Of a stretch of DNA of 9,863 nt, positions 1 to 8,100 are shown piece by piece; positions within the stretch are counted from its first letter, which is position 1; the number at the start of each line of letters is the position of its first letter. The notes under the pieces are model-generated. The model saw only the letters and a list, made by a program, of their open reading frames with translations, ran no database searches and had not been told where the DNA came from. This DNA is from Candidatus Levyibacteriota bacterium (GTDB lineage: Bacteria > Patescibacteriota > Microgenomatia > Levybacterales > UBA12049): NCBI GenBank assembly GCA_023245515.1, contig JAHFKE010000038.1:1-9863 (forward strand), given 5' to 3'. The position numbers and the translations under genes are program-made.

Positions 1-1824
1 TCTACCCAGGATAACGAAGCCCTTAATGGTGATAATGCATATTCAGAAGACGATGCAAAAAGCGTCGCCGATCAAGCATCAGGGAAATCTCCCGAAGATC
101 TTCCGGCTGAAGCAATAAAAAGACGCTCGAAGGAAGCAAGACCCGAGATTGGCTCAGTCGATGCATGGGCAGAGGGAGCTGCCGGATGGGCAACGGATGT
201 TACAAGAGACGGAGCTGAGAATGCCGAAACTGCCAGAGACGCACTCAAATCGCTTGGAATTGATGCCAAAGGAGCTGACCTACATGGTGATATTAAAGCC
301 TTCTGGGATCAGCACCTCAGAGGCGGGGGTGATATCGTAGAATTTGCCAAGACGCTTGCCGAAGGATGCAAAGACACCAATGGTAACATCGATCTCAATA
401 AGCTCGACCAAAGAATGGAATCTATAAAAGAATTGTTTAATGCCTTTGGAACAAAAGACGACATCAATCTTCTGGTCAAAGACTACGCTATCTCCCATGC
501 CCTCCTTTCTGAGGCGCAAAAAGATCAAAATGTCAGGTCCGAACTAGCAATCGGAGTCAAAGATACCATACGTAATCCTGTGACCGATCCATCTGAAAAG
601 CTCCGTCTGGAATCCATCTATAGCGCCCAAGAAGCAATGCAGCGAGAGGCAGAAGAGCGCCGAGAGAAAATCAAAGACAAGCTGGATAAGGCTGCAGACG
701 AGTCTGAAACGACAGAGGTTGTGAATAAGGCTCATGAGGAAGAGGCACGACTTATGAACGCCATCAAAAACGGTGGTCTTTCGCAAATAGACTTTGATCG
801 GAAAATAAAAGAGCTACATGATAAGGAAAAGGGCATAGCCAACTTTGATACGCCCGAAGAGTTTCTTGAAGCGCTTAGACAACTCAAAGATAAACGTGTC
901 TATGATACCGATGAACAAGTACAGCAACTGTACGATCATGAGTTGAGCCACTACCAAGAAGCCCTTGAGCGGGGACTAGAAACCAAGTTCAGAATACAGG
1001 TATCAAAAGACGGTAATAAGCTCGGATATCATCCATCCACCGACCCTAACTACAGCAGTATAAAAGACCCAGATGCCAGACATGAGGCTGAAGATGCGGT
1101 TCTTGTAGCACCCGGGTTCGATAACCCGAGCGACACAGGCTTTCGTGATATGACTGAGAACGACTGGAGAAGCCTCGGTATTGAAGCAGATCAAATAGCA
1201 GCCGCTCAGGACGCAATACGAGAACAAACAACGGCTGATAAGGATCAAAAGACCGCAATACTGGAATATGTACGAACCAAACGAGAAAGTGAAAGAAAAC
1301 CGGCCGAATCAACTACTGACGATACACCCGCTGGAGAAGACCCCGATCAACCGAAACCCACAACACCCGATGATGACACAGCCCCTGACGAAGAGCCAGA
1401 AATATTGACAGAAGTAGACGATGAAAAAATAACTGAAGTAATTAGCAAGACTGGTAGAGATGCATTAACAAAAGATGAATATCTCTCTTTTAAAAAGAAA
1501 TTAAATGACATTCTGGATAAGGACAAGGTAAAGCAAATTGCGCCTGAAGACTTTTCCGCCGTACAAGAGCGCGCAAACGAGCTTGGTCGAGAACTAGCTC
1601 GAGGCGCTCTTTTGGCAGAAAATGCTGAGGTTTTTGAAAGAGCTCTACAGCTCTTAGGGTCCACTGAGGAAGAGTCACAAGCAATACGAAGCACGTATGA
1701 ACCTGCTTTTAATGAAGCGTCGGACAAAGGTCAAGAGCCAGTTTACACTATAAAACTGGTGCGAGAATCAGGTGATGAGATATCGCCAATTGGAGCTGGC
1801 GTTGCTACACGAAAGAATAACTAA
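1..1824 (+). CDS. Hypothetical acidic helical protein with an HExxH motif, 5' end cut by window edge
   Basis: The frame is open from base 1 to a TAA stop at 1822-1824, giving 607 residues (numbered here from the window edge). The first in-frame ATG of note, at 415, has no Shine-Dalgarno, and the 138 codons before it are stop-free and have the same acidic, Ala/Glu/Lys-rich composition. The true start is therefore probably off the left edge. Most of the chain is predicted helical and highly charged, with coiled-coil-like stretches near residues 195-290. A Pro/Thr/Asp/Glu-rich linker (about 433-475) separates a main body from a C-terminal helical region. Residues 313-317 read HELSH, an HExxH metal-site pattern preceded by Asp312; His344, His361, Glu362 and Glu364 are possible third ligands. 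Residues 125-136 resemble a calcium-binding loop (D-x-N-x-N-x-D-x-N-x-x-D). No membrane segment is visible in the part seen. I do not recognise the family; metalloprotease activity is only a possibility. Confidence 0.9.
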   Translation, partial: STQDNEALNGDNAYSEDDAKSVADQASGKSPEDLPAEAIKRRSKEARPEIGSVDAWAEGAAGWATDVTRDGAENAETARDALKSLGIDAKGADLHGDIKAFWDQHLRGGGDIVEFAKTLAEGCKDTNGNIDLNKLDQRMESIKELFNAFGTKDDINLLVKDYAISHALLSEAQKDQNVRSELAIGVKDTIRNPVTDPSEKLRLESIYSAQEAMQREAEERREKIKDKLDKAADESETTEVVNKAHEEEARLMNAIKNGGLSQIDFDRKIKELHDKEKGIANFDTPEEFLEALRQLKDKRVYDTDEQVQQLYDHELSHYQEALERGLETKFRIQVSKDGNKLGYHPSTDPNYSSIKDPDARHEAEDAVLVAPGFDNPSDTGFRDMTENDWRSLGIEADQIAAAQDAIREQTTADKDQKTAILEYVRTKRESERKPAESTTDDTPAGEDPDQPKPTTPDDDTAPDEEPEILTEVDDEKITEVISKTGRDALTKDEYLSFKKKLNDILDKDKVKQIAPEDFSAVQERANELGRELARGALLAENAEVFERALQLLGSTEEESQAIRSTYEPAFNEASDKGQEPVYTIKLVRESGDEISPIGAGVATRKNN

Positions 1825-1877
1825 GATGAGCAAGACGCCTAAGGCTAGCATGCCATTCCCTCAAGCTTTTTAACGCG

Positions 1878-1973
1878 AAAAGAGCGGCTTGGGATATATA
1901 TTTGTGATGGCATAAGCCAAATGACCGAATGGTCAATATACAAATACAGACCTTACACCGCTTTTTTCTCTTT
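1878..1973 (+). terminator. Branched fold ending in a T-tract, possible terminator or small structured RNA
   Basis: The outer arms AAAAGAGCGG (1878-1887) and CCGCTTTTTT (1958-1967) pair over 10 positions with one G-T wobble. Inside them TATTTGT (1899-1905) pairs perfectly with ACAAATA (1940-1946). Two small hairpins lie within that: TGGC-ATAA-GCCA (1908-1919) and TGACC-GAAT-GGTCA (1922-1935). The outer 3' arm runs into TTTTTTCTCTTT. It lies 54 bases after the stop of the upstream + gene, so it could end that transcript. The outer stem spans about 70 bases, which is long for a simple intrinsic terminator. The pairing was done by eye, with no energy calculation. Confidence 0.4.
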
Positions 1974-1977
1974 GATC

Positions 1978-2021
1978 AAAAATAATCAGTAACGCTAGTG
2001 ACGCTCCGTCACTTATTACTG
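1978..2021 (-). terminator. Intrinsic terminator of the small membrane protein gene
   Basis: CAGTAA (1987-1992) pairs with TTACTG (2016-2021). An inner perfect stem AGTGAC (1997-2002) / GTCACT (2008-2013) closes a five-base loop GCTCC. The two stems are separated by a small asymmetric internal loop of 4 and 2 bases. Read on the minus strand, the hairpin is followed at once by ATTATTTTT (1978-1986). It begins 28 bases past the stop codon of the minus-strand gene ending at 2050, which is the position and polarity expected for its terminator. Confidence 0.6.
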
Positions 2022-2049
2022 CTTACCCCCTTTCAGAGAGTTATCTTTT

Positions 2050-2286
2050 TCATTTATTTTCCTTGATGCACTTCCTCCTGTACTTCGTCAGCTTTATAGT
2101 CTGATCCAAGGTGCCCCATGCCAACCGAAGGGCAAGGCCCACCAAGGGCGTGGCTACTATGTAACCAATCACAGTATGTGACCCTGCAAAGCAAAGAGCC
2201 AGAAAAACGCTGAGAAGGATAACGACGAGCCGAATCCAGAAATCACTCAAAAGATATACCGGCTTAGGTACCTTAGGCTTAGCCAT
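2050..2286 (-). CDS. Small two-helix membrane protein, function unknown
   Basis: This gene encodes 78 residues. I chose the ATG at 2286 (MAKPKVPKP...) rather than the in-frame ATG at 2319, because a near-consensus Shine-Dalgarno lies 5 bases upstream of it; the longer reading would translate through that site. A short Lys/Pro-rich N-terminus is followed by two hydrophobic segments at about residues 17-35 and 38-60, with a tight Gly-Ser-His turn between them. The C-terminal tail is strongly basic (about 61-78, KxxKYRRKxxKxxK), which by the positive-inside rule would be cytoplasmic, making a hairpin with both ends inside. It is transcribed opposite to the genes on both sides and has its own probable terminator. 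I do not recognise a family. Its place beside a VirB6/TrbL-like gene makes a small accessory subunit of a secretion or pilus machine possible, but no motif supports that. Confidence 0.8.
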   Translation of the reverse strand: MAKPKVPKPVYLLSDFWIRLVVILLSVFLALCFAGSHTVIGYIVATPLVGLALRLAWGTLDQTIKLTKYRRKCIKENK

Positions 2287-2299
2287 AATCACCCCCCTT
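2287..2299 (-). promoter_or_regulatory. Strong Shine-Dalgarno that fixes the start at 2286
   Basis: Read on the minus strand the sequence is AAGGGGGGTGATT just before ATG. It matches the 16S anti-Shine-Dalgarno complement AAGGAGGTGAT apart from the G-run (six G in place of GAGG), with 5 bases between the G-run and the ATG. It is by far the best ribosome-binding site in the window; the two large genes have none that is clear. Confidence 0.75.
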
Positions 2300-2446
2300 C
2301 TAAGAAAATAAATTACCAAAGATCAAGTCTTGTGGAACACACGGCTTTTGAACGCGTCTGTTCAGCAGTGCTCCCACGCCTGGACTATAACATAACGAGG
2401 CTATTAAATCAAGACTATGGGATAGGTTTGTGCTCTGACAATTAAC

Positions 2447-2464
2447 ATGTCAACACGTTGACAT
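2447..2464. promoter_or_regulatory. Perfect 18-bp dyad with TTGACA, candidate operator over a -35 box
   Basis: ATGTCAAC (2447-2454) and GTTGACAT (2457-2464) are perfect inverted repeats separated by the two bases AC. The right arm contains TTGACA (2458-2463), a perfect -35 hexamer pointing at the membrane protein gene that starts at 2509; by symmetry the left arm presents the same hexamer leftward. No good -10 sits at 17 bp spacing rightward; TAAATT at 2486-2491 is 22 bp away, too far for a normal sigma70 promoter. The dyad is therefore more secure than the promoter. A dimeric helix-turn-helix repressor or activator is the expected reader; none is encoded in the window. Confidence 0.5.
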
Positions 2465-2508
2465 TCTCGTAAAAATCTATCACACTAAATTTGTAGCGTT
2501 TTAAACGT

Positions 2509-5106
2509 ATGTTTATCCTGAGGAAGCTCATCTTTACCCTATTGTTCATTTTCCTGGCTGCCATTGCCACGCCTCATGTTTACGCAGACTCATCTACGCA
2601 GACCGGGAATAACTCCAAATCAACGAATACAATTATCATGTCCAACCTCGATTCGGATGTCCAACATAATCAGCATACACTCGTTCAGACCGTGACAATA
2701 GAACTCCTCGCGAGCTTTCTTTGCCAGCTTTCAGGAACTGACGTTATTAACCCTGCTCAAGGATGCCTCGGGATAAATGTCCAAACACATAAAATCGGCT
2801 ACGCTCCAGCTAACTCGGTTTCAAATGAACCAAAAGGCTTGGCAGGCTTTTTGTCAAATCAAATCGGCGTACTGTACACTCCACCTGCCAGCTCCACTCA
2901 CTACGTAAATTACCTGGCGGATAGTTTTGGCATCACCAAGACTGCTCATGCTGCAGGCACCACGCTCGATTCAGGAGGTCTAGCGCCCCTACTCCCACTC
3001 TGGAAAATATCGCGCGATATTGCCTACAGCCTCCTCGTACTTGTCTTTGTTCTCATCGGAGTCGCCGTCATGTTACGGGTAAAGATCGACCCTCGTACCG
3101 TAATGAGCGTTCAGAACCAGATTCCAAAAGTCATCGTCAGCATCCTCCTCATTACCTTTTCCTATGCTATCGCAGGACTCATGATTGATCTGATGTGGAC
3201 GACTACGTATGTCAGCATCAATACCATAACCGGTAGCGAAGGTGGCAATCCCAAAACAGGTAAGGAGGGTAAGTCTTTAGCCGAAGTAGCTACCAAAGAC
3301 CTTCTCCAAACACCTTTTGGGTACATAAATCAGCTTTTTGGGACTGAGGGGGCAAAAGTGGGACCTGTTCAAATAGGTGCTCAAGGAATATTCCATATAA
3401 CTGGCAGCGTATCAAAAGCCGCAGGCGGACTGGTAAAATCAATTCTCAATGATTTATTTGATGACGCTCTTGGGGAGGATACAGGCGAGCCGTGCTTTAA
3501 ATTTGCTGGAATAGTCCCCCATGTCAATATTGATAAGTGTGTCAAAAATACTATTGCCAGCCTAGCTTCATTTGCAGCTACTATACTCATGCTGCTTGTT
3601 GTCTATGTCATCGTCCTTGTTGTCATGTTCAGGATTTGGTTCATGCTTTTGAAGGCATATATCTTTATCCTCTTTGATGTCGTAGTAGGACCACTCTGGA
3701 TAGTCTTTGGTCTTCTGCCTGGAAAGCCCATGGGATTTGAACAATGGATACGCCATCTCTTCGCCAAATTAGCTGTTTTCCCGTTAACAGTTCTTCTTTT
3801 GCTCGCCGCACGCTTACTAATGGATCTTTTTAACAAGCCCACGGGGACAGCGTTCACCCCTCCTCTGGTAGGAAATCCCAGTATGGAGAATTTTGGCACA
3901 ATCTTGGCATTTGGCGCTCTGATGGTGGCACCTACGCTACTTAGCCAGCTCGAAGAAAAGCTCAAAGTTGCACCAAACAAACAGGCTGGTGCAGCAATAG
4001 CAGGTACACTAGCTATGGGAGCAGGAGCTGCAGCTGCCGTACCAAAGAGACAAGTAGCCGCATGGACCGCTAGAGCTCAAGACGGGAAACCTATTGGTAT
4101 TTTAGCCAAGGTTAGCGAGAATGCCAAGATGGGTGCCATGACCGGTAAGATAGGTAATATACCCGTTATACGTAAGATACCGGGTCTTAACAAGATTGGT
4201 GGATTATCAGGTTTACCGGTGGCAGGAAAATGGATAGGCCGCTCGGCAGAAAGCAGGGGGAACCGCAATAAAGGCTTGGGCTGGAAGAAGAACGACGAAC
4301 TTAGCGACTGGGAGCGAGACCAAAAACACCAACTGGATGCCAGAGCCGCGGCTGCACGTCAGCAGAAAGGGAGTGGGACTAACAATCAAAATCCGCAACA
4401 ACAGCAGCAGCAGCCAGGACAACAAAATCCGGGGCCAGGAGGATCAGCAAGAGGAGCAATGGCAAGCACTGGTCAACCACAAGGAAAGCCTATTGGAAAA
4501 ATCAACACGACATCAAGTCCAACTCCACAAGGACCGGCAACAAAGCCGTTCTTAGGACAAAAGATAAGCAGCACCACAAGCGGCGCTCCACTTAAGCCGA
4601 GTGTGCCTGCGCCATTCATGGGTCATCCTGCCCTTGCTCCACACCAAAATAATCCTTCCGTTATCGCAAGACTTAAGGATGCAGCGAAGGGTAAATCATG
4701 GGAAAATACTCCCAATAATCAACTCTCACAAGACCAAAGAAAAGAAATGGACAAGCTGACACAGGATATAGTTCAGACCACCGTTCCACCACACACAGGC
4801 GCACCTGAAGCAGCGACACAGGCAGTTCGTCCTCAAACCCCTGAGACACCTACAAGTGCGCATGCGTCCCAGCCTGCACAACCTGCACCACTTCACCCTG
4901 AGGTAGCAGCCATGGTTCCCGAAGAGCACAAAAATGATGCAGCATTCATGTCTGCACTGAATGACAAGCTGGCAAGCACAGATCACAAGGGACAAAAGCC
5001 TTTATCCGAACTCAGTGAGGGGCAGAAGTCAGAATTAGCAGCAGCGATCAGAGAGTTGTCGGGATCTATAAGAGAAAATAGAGGCGGAGGAGACCATAAA
5101 GCGTAA
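2509..5106 (+). CDS. VirB6/TrbL-like polytopic membrane protein of a type IV secretion-like system
   Basis: This gene encodes 865 residues. An N-terminal signal peptide is clear: basic start, hydrophobic core at 7-20, and VYA cleavage after residue 26. An extracytoplasmic region to about 165 carries Cys72 and Cys86. Membrane segments follow at about 170-189 and 207-229, then a polar loop of about 115 residues with Cys329 and Cys344. A hydrophobic block contains segments at about 350-375, 380-403, 418-440 and 463-479, and an Ala/Gly-rich stretch at 493-511 may be another. The C-terminal 350 residues are soluble-looking, basic at first, then Gln/Pro/Ser/Thr-rich with a CAA/CAG glutamine run at about 630-635, and end in a short helical region. 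A signal peptide, a large loop and a polytopic core fit VirB6/TrbL inner-membrane channel proteins, and the fold order resembles membrane proteins I recall from CPR genomes. No clear Shine-Dalgarno precedes the ATG, but the signal peptide supports this start. The family call is inferred from topology, not from a diagnostic motif. Confidence 0.65.
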   Translation: MFILRKLIFTLLFIFLAAIATPHVYADSSTQTGNNSKSTNTIIMSNLDSDVQHNQHTLVQTVTIELLASFLCQLSGTDVINPAQGCLGINVQTHKIGYAPANSVSNEPKGLAGFLSNQIGVLYTPPASSTHYVNYLADSFGITKTAHAAGTTLDSGGLAPLLPLWKISRDIAYSLLVLVFVLIGVAVMLRVKIDPRTVMSVQNQIPKVIVSILLITFSYAIAGLMIDLMWTTTYVSINTITGSEGGNPKTGKEGKSLAEVATKDLLQTPFGYINQLFGTEGAKVGPVQIGAQGIFHITGSVSKAAGGLVKSILNDLFDDALGEDTGEPCFKFAGIVPHVNIDKCVKNTIASLASFAATILMLLVVYVIVLVVMFRIWFMLLKAYIFILFDVVVGPLWIVFGLLPGKPMGFEQWIRHLFAKLAVFPLTVLLLLAARLLMDLFNKPTGTAFTPPLVGNPSMENFGTILAFGALMVAPTLLSQLEEKLKVAPNKQAGAAIAGTLAMGAGAAAAVPKRQVAAWTARAQDGKPIGILAKVSENAKMGAMTGKIGNIPVIRKIPGLNKIGGLSGLPVAGKWIGRSAESRGNRNKGLGWKKNDELSDWERDQKHQLDARAAAARQQKGSGTNNQNPQQQQQQPGQQNPGPGGSARGAMASTGQPQGKPIGKINTTSSPTPQGPATKPFLGQKISSTTSGAPLKPSVPAPFMGHPALAPHQNNPSVIARLKDAAKGKSWENTPNNQLSQDQRKEMDKLTQDIVQTTVPPHTGAPEAATQAVRPQTPETPTSAHASQPAQPAPLHPEVAAMVPEEHKNDAAFMSALNDKLASTDHKGQKPLSELSEGQKSELAAAIRELSGSIRENRGGGDHKA

Positions 5107-5113
5107 CTTACGC
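5096..5113. terminator. Weak hairpin at the convergent gene ends
   Basis: GCGTAA (5101-5106) and TTACGC (5108-5113) are perfect inverted repeats around one base, giving a realistic 5-bp stem GCGTA/TACGC with a three-base loop. It overlaps the stop codon of the + gene. Only on the minus strand is there even a short T-rich run (TTTAT, 5096-5100), so it could weakly end the 1446-residue gene's transcript. It is short and may be chance. I see nothing else in the 65-base gap up to 5171. Confidence 0.2.
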
Positions 5114-5171
5114 AACATTACCCTACTTTCACCTCAAATCATTACAAATATTATCGTCAATCTGGCAGAGT

Positions 5172-8100
5172 TCAACTGATGCCGCCCTTCAAAATAAGCA
5201 TCCAGAATTCTGCAACTGCGGACCAGAACTTCGTTTTTTCATCCTTTGTTCCCATAAATGTTTCTTTCAGGAACTCCAGGCCCCAAAGCTTGGCAAAGGT
5301 AACATTCGCAAATTCTTTCAAGTATTCCATGCGTCTTTTCCCAAGCAAAGGCTTACTTACCTCAGTCCTTTTAGGATCATCCTCGTCATAAAACATGTCT
5401 CCCGGCAACTTCTTCATGACGTCAAGAACCATATTGACCTCAGAGAAGTCAAAGCGCTGATGCGTGGCATACTTAGATAACTCGCGTGCTGCCAAAATCT
5501 CAGACCCCACATAGACCATAAAAGCCTGTAAGCGGATATCTGCTTTGTGCTCATTTACCTTGATCGGATCGAGCTTACCATCGGTCTTAAAAACATCAGC
5601 ATCAAGCAGCTTTCTCCCAAATCTCGCTTCTGCGACAGTCATATCTCTATAGGCACCATAACCACCCTCACCGTTAGGCTTATCAGGATCCCATGCTCGC
5701 CTGGGCTTATGGTACTCCGTATCACCATAGGTATCGTAAATATAGCGGAGATCGGTAATAAATCCGTTAATATCCTTTTGGAACTTGTCGATATCATACA
5801 CAGTCCCCACCTCACTCACATGCCTACTGTAGCTCAAAAAATCCAACTGCTTCTGTCCACGCAAGTATTCATCAATCGCCACTGCTCTCGCGAACTGATT
5901 CGCAAACCAGTTCCGCTCAGCATTCCCCTTAAACCTCATTTTATTTGTCGCCGTATTTTGGTAATGTCTCTGGTACTCCCTACGCTGCTCTTCTGTAAGA
6001 TTGGGGTTCTCAAGCGGTCTTCGCGCCTCGCTCAGATCATAACAAACATCAAGAAAACTTTCTCTATAAGCAAACCTTGCCCCCTCCGGGCCCACCCAGG
6101 ATGTCGTTTTAAGACTATCCGCCAATTCTTCGATGAGCCGCTTGAACTGTTTACGATGATATTTATTACTGGACTTGCCCCCCCTTGCCTCACTCTCTCC
6201 CTCAGAGTCTGGGCTCTTGTCCTTGTCCATTTTCTCATAATACGCTCCTGCCTCAGTATATTTGACCATCGAGTCCACAGCCTGAACATTCTTCGTATCC
6301 CCTCTGGCTCCGGCTCCCATAATACGCGTGAGATAAAAGGCGGTCATATTGGCATACGTTGTGTTGATCTCATTAAGACCTTCCTTCTGTGCGACAGCCC
6401 CTCCAATCGCTTCTTTCACAATAGAAACAAGGTGACTATCCTTATCTTGCGCATTAAAGATATTGATAAGATCGATGAACTTACCCTTACTCTTTATGGT
6501 TCCGTTTATGTTAAACGCAGCATCCACGTCCGAATTTTCGTAGCCTATGACATCACCATCCCCATTCCTCTTATATGCCAGATTGTAGTACCTATCAGGA
6601 TCCTGATCGCTATACTCCTCCAAGTGTCCGCTAACTATTTTGTCACGTATTTTCCTAAGGCCATGCACATTGAAAAGATCGTGCTGCGAGGCATCATAAT
6701 AGACATCTCCTCTCTCATCTATCTTCTCCTCACCAAGCTCCTTCTCAAGCTTTTCATAATCGCTCAGATTATAATACGCGAGAAAACTCTTAGTGATAGC
6801 AGCTCCTACAGCCCCGTCCGACTCTTTTGCAGATTCATAATGTCCAGGCAACGTCATTATGTGCTGCAGAAGTGGCCTACCGCCATGAATATCACGGGTA
6901 AAAAGATTCTTGTCCAGAACATTTTCAAGAAGCTTCTTGAGCTCCTCGGGTATCTCCATCTGTTTAATATAAGCAAGATGCACGCTTTTCGTCGTTGTCA
7001 CAGACATTGCCTCACGCTCAAGCGTTGGCGCAAGGTCCTTATGATCCTCTTTCAGTTTTACTTTGCTTAATTGCCCATTCTTAATACCATGTCTCGCCTC
7101 CACTTCCCTGAGAATATCCTTCGATACACTTTCGCTGTCACTTCCCATGAACATTTTTTCCTGAGCTGCGAGCATTTTTTGCAAATTGAGCTGAGACATA
7201 CTTTGCTTGGAAGGAAGGTCAACCACCTGATCGAACTGTTGGGCGTCATTGGGGTTTTGATAATCCTGATAATTAGCACGCTGTCTGAAAAAGAGAACGA
7301 TATTGTCTTTTTTTACATTCTCATGCGTTTTAAAACGAATCTCTTTCTTTGTCTTTCCGCTAGTCTTTATCCCTTCCCTGTCAACGAAGTTTCCTTCTAT
7401 ATCAACCAACTTTCCGTCCTCATCAGTAATTCTGACTTTTCGCTCAAGTGTCGGATTCTCACCCTCCTCACCAAATGACTCCCAGAGAATATGGCCAATC
7501 TGCCAAGCTAATTCCTGCGCGTCTCCCGGCTCCTGCTGATACCGCTGGTCATTATAGTCATTGCGGTACTGGGCCATATCGAAAGCATCCGCCACCTCCT
7601 CATCATTTAGAAACTGCATCACAATCTCTTGCTGAGCGCTTCCCCTTCGGTCTCTTTTATCTTTTTTTGTAAACTCAACTGCTTCTTTTCCCGTCCAACC
7701 AGCCAGAAGCATTGCCCGAAGCACAGGCGCTGCTTTATCAATATCCTTACCAAGCTCCAGATTTGTTGCGACAGCGTTCTTCTGCTCTCTAGTCCAACCA
7801 AACTTTTCCCAATCCTTGTGAATCCCGAACTTTTCCTTTGTTTTCATATCTTTAAGCGAGGCCATCTTATTTTTTTCAGCTTGCCAAAGCGTCCGCGCTT
7901 CCTTCTTCGCTTTTTTCAGAGGGTCTTTTTTCTCTTTCGCCCTGATCGCATCGGTCTTTTTCTTCATCTCCTCATTTTCGGCTATCGTCCTGTCCATTAT
8001 CTGCTCATGGGATACTCCGGCATTCTGTCTGCGATACTCTTGCATCTTTTCCTCCTCGCTCTTTATCCTAAAAAGCTCCTCAACCTTCGCCCTGCCATAG

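Noticed and set aside
415..417. ATG as the start of the first gene
   Set aside because: There is no ribosome-binding site, and the same frame stays open with matching composition to the window edge, so the start is more likely upstream.
1113..1128. CGGGTT-CGAT-AACCCG, resembling a tRNA T-arm (GGTTCGA)
   Set aside because: It lies inside the first coding frame, with no acceptor, D or anticodon arms around it. It is probably a chance coding hairpin.
4398..4427. CAA/CAG run resembling a microsatellite
   Set aside because: It is in frame and encodes a glutamine run in the low-complexity tail of the membrane protein. It is too short to claim phase variation.
5547..7070. A 507-codon open frame on the + strand
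   Set aside because: It lies wholly antisense to the 1446-residue gene. The product is Ile/Leu/Arg-rich without domain structure, and the opposite frame has clear protein-like composition. It is a shadow of the minus-strand coding bias.
7350..7373. GxxxxGKT pattern (residues 714-721 of the 1446-residue protein), like a Walker A loop
   Set aside because: It sits in a turn-rich stretch with no preceding hydrophobic strand, no following helix and no Walker B partner. A chance match in a long Lys/Gly/Thr-containing segment.
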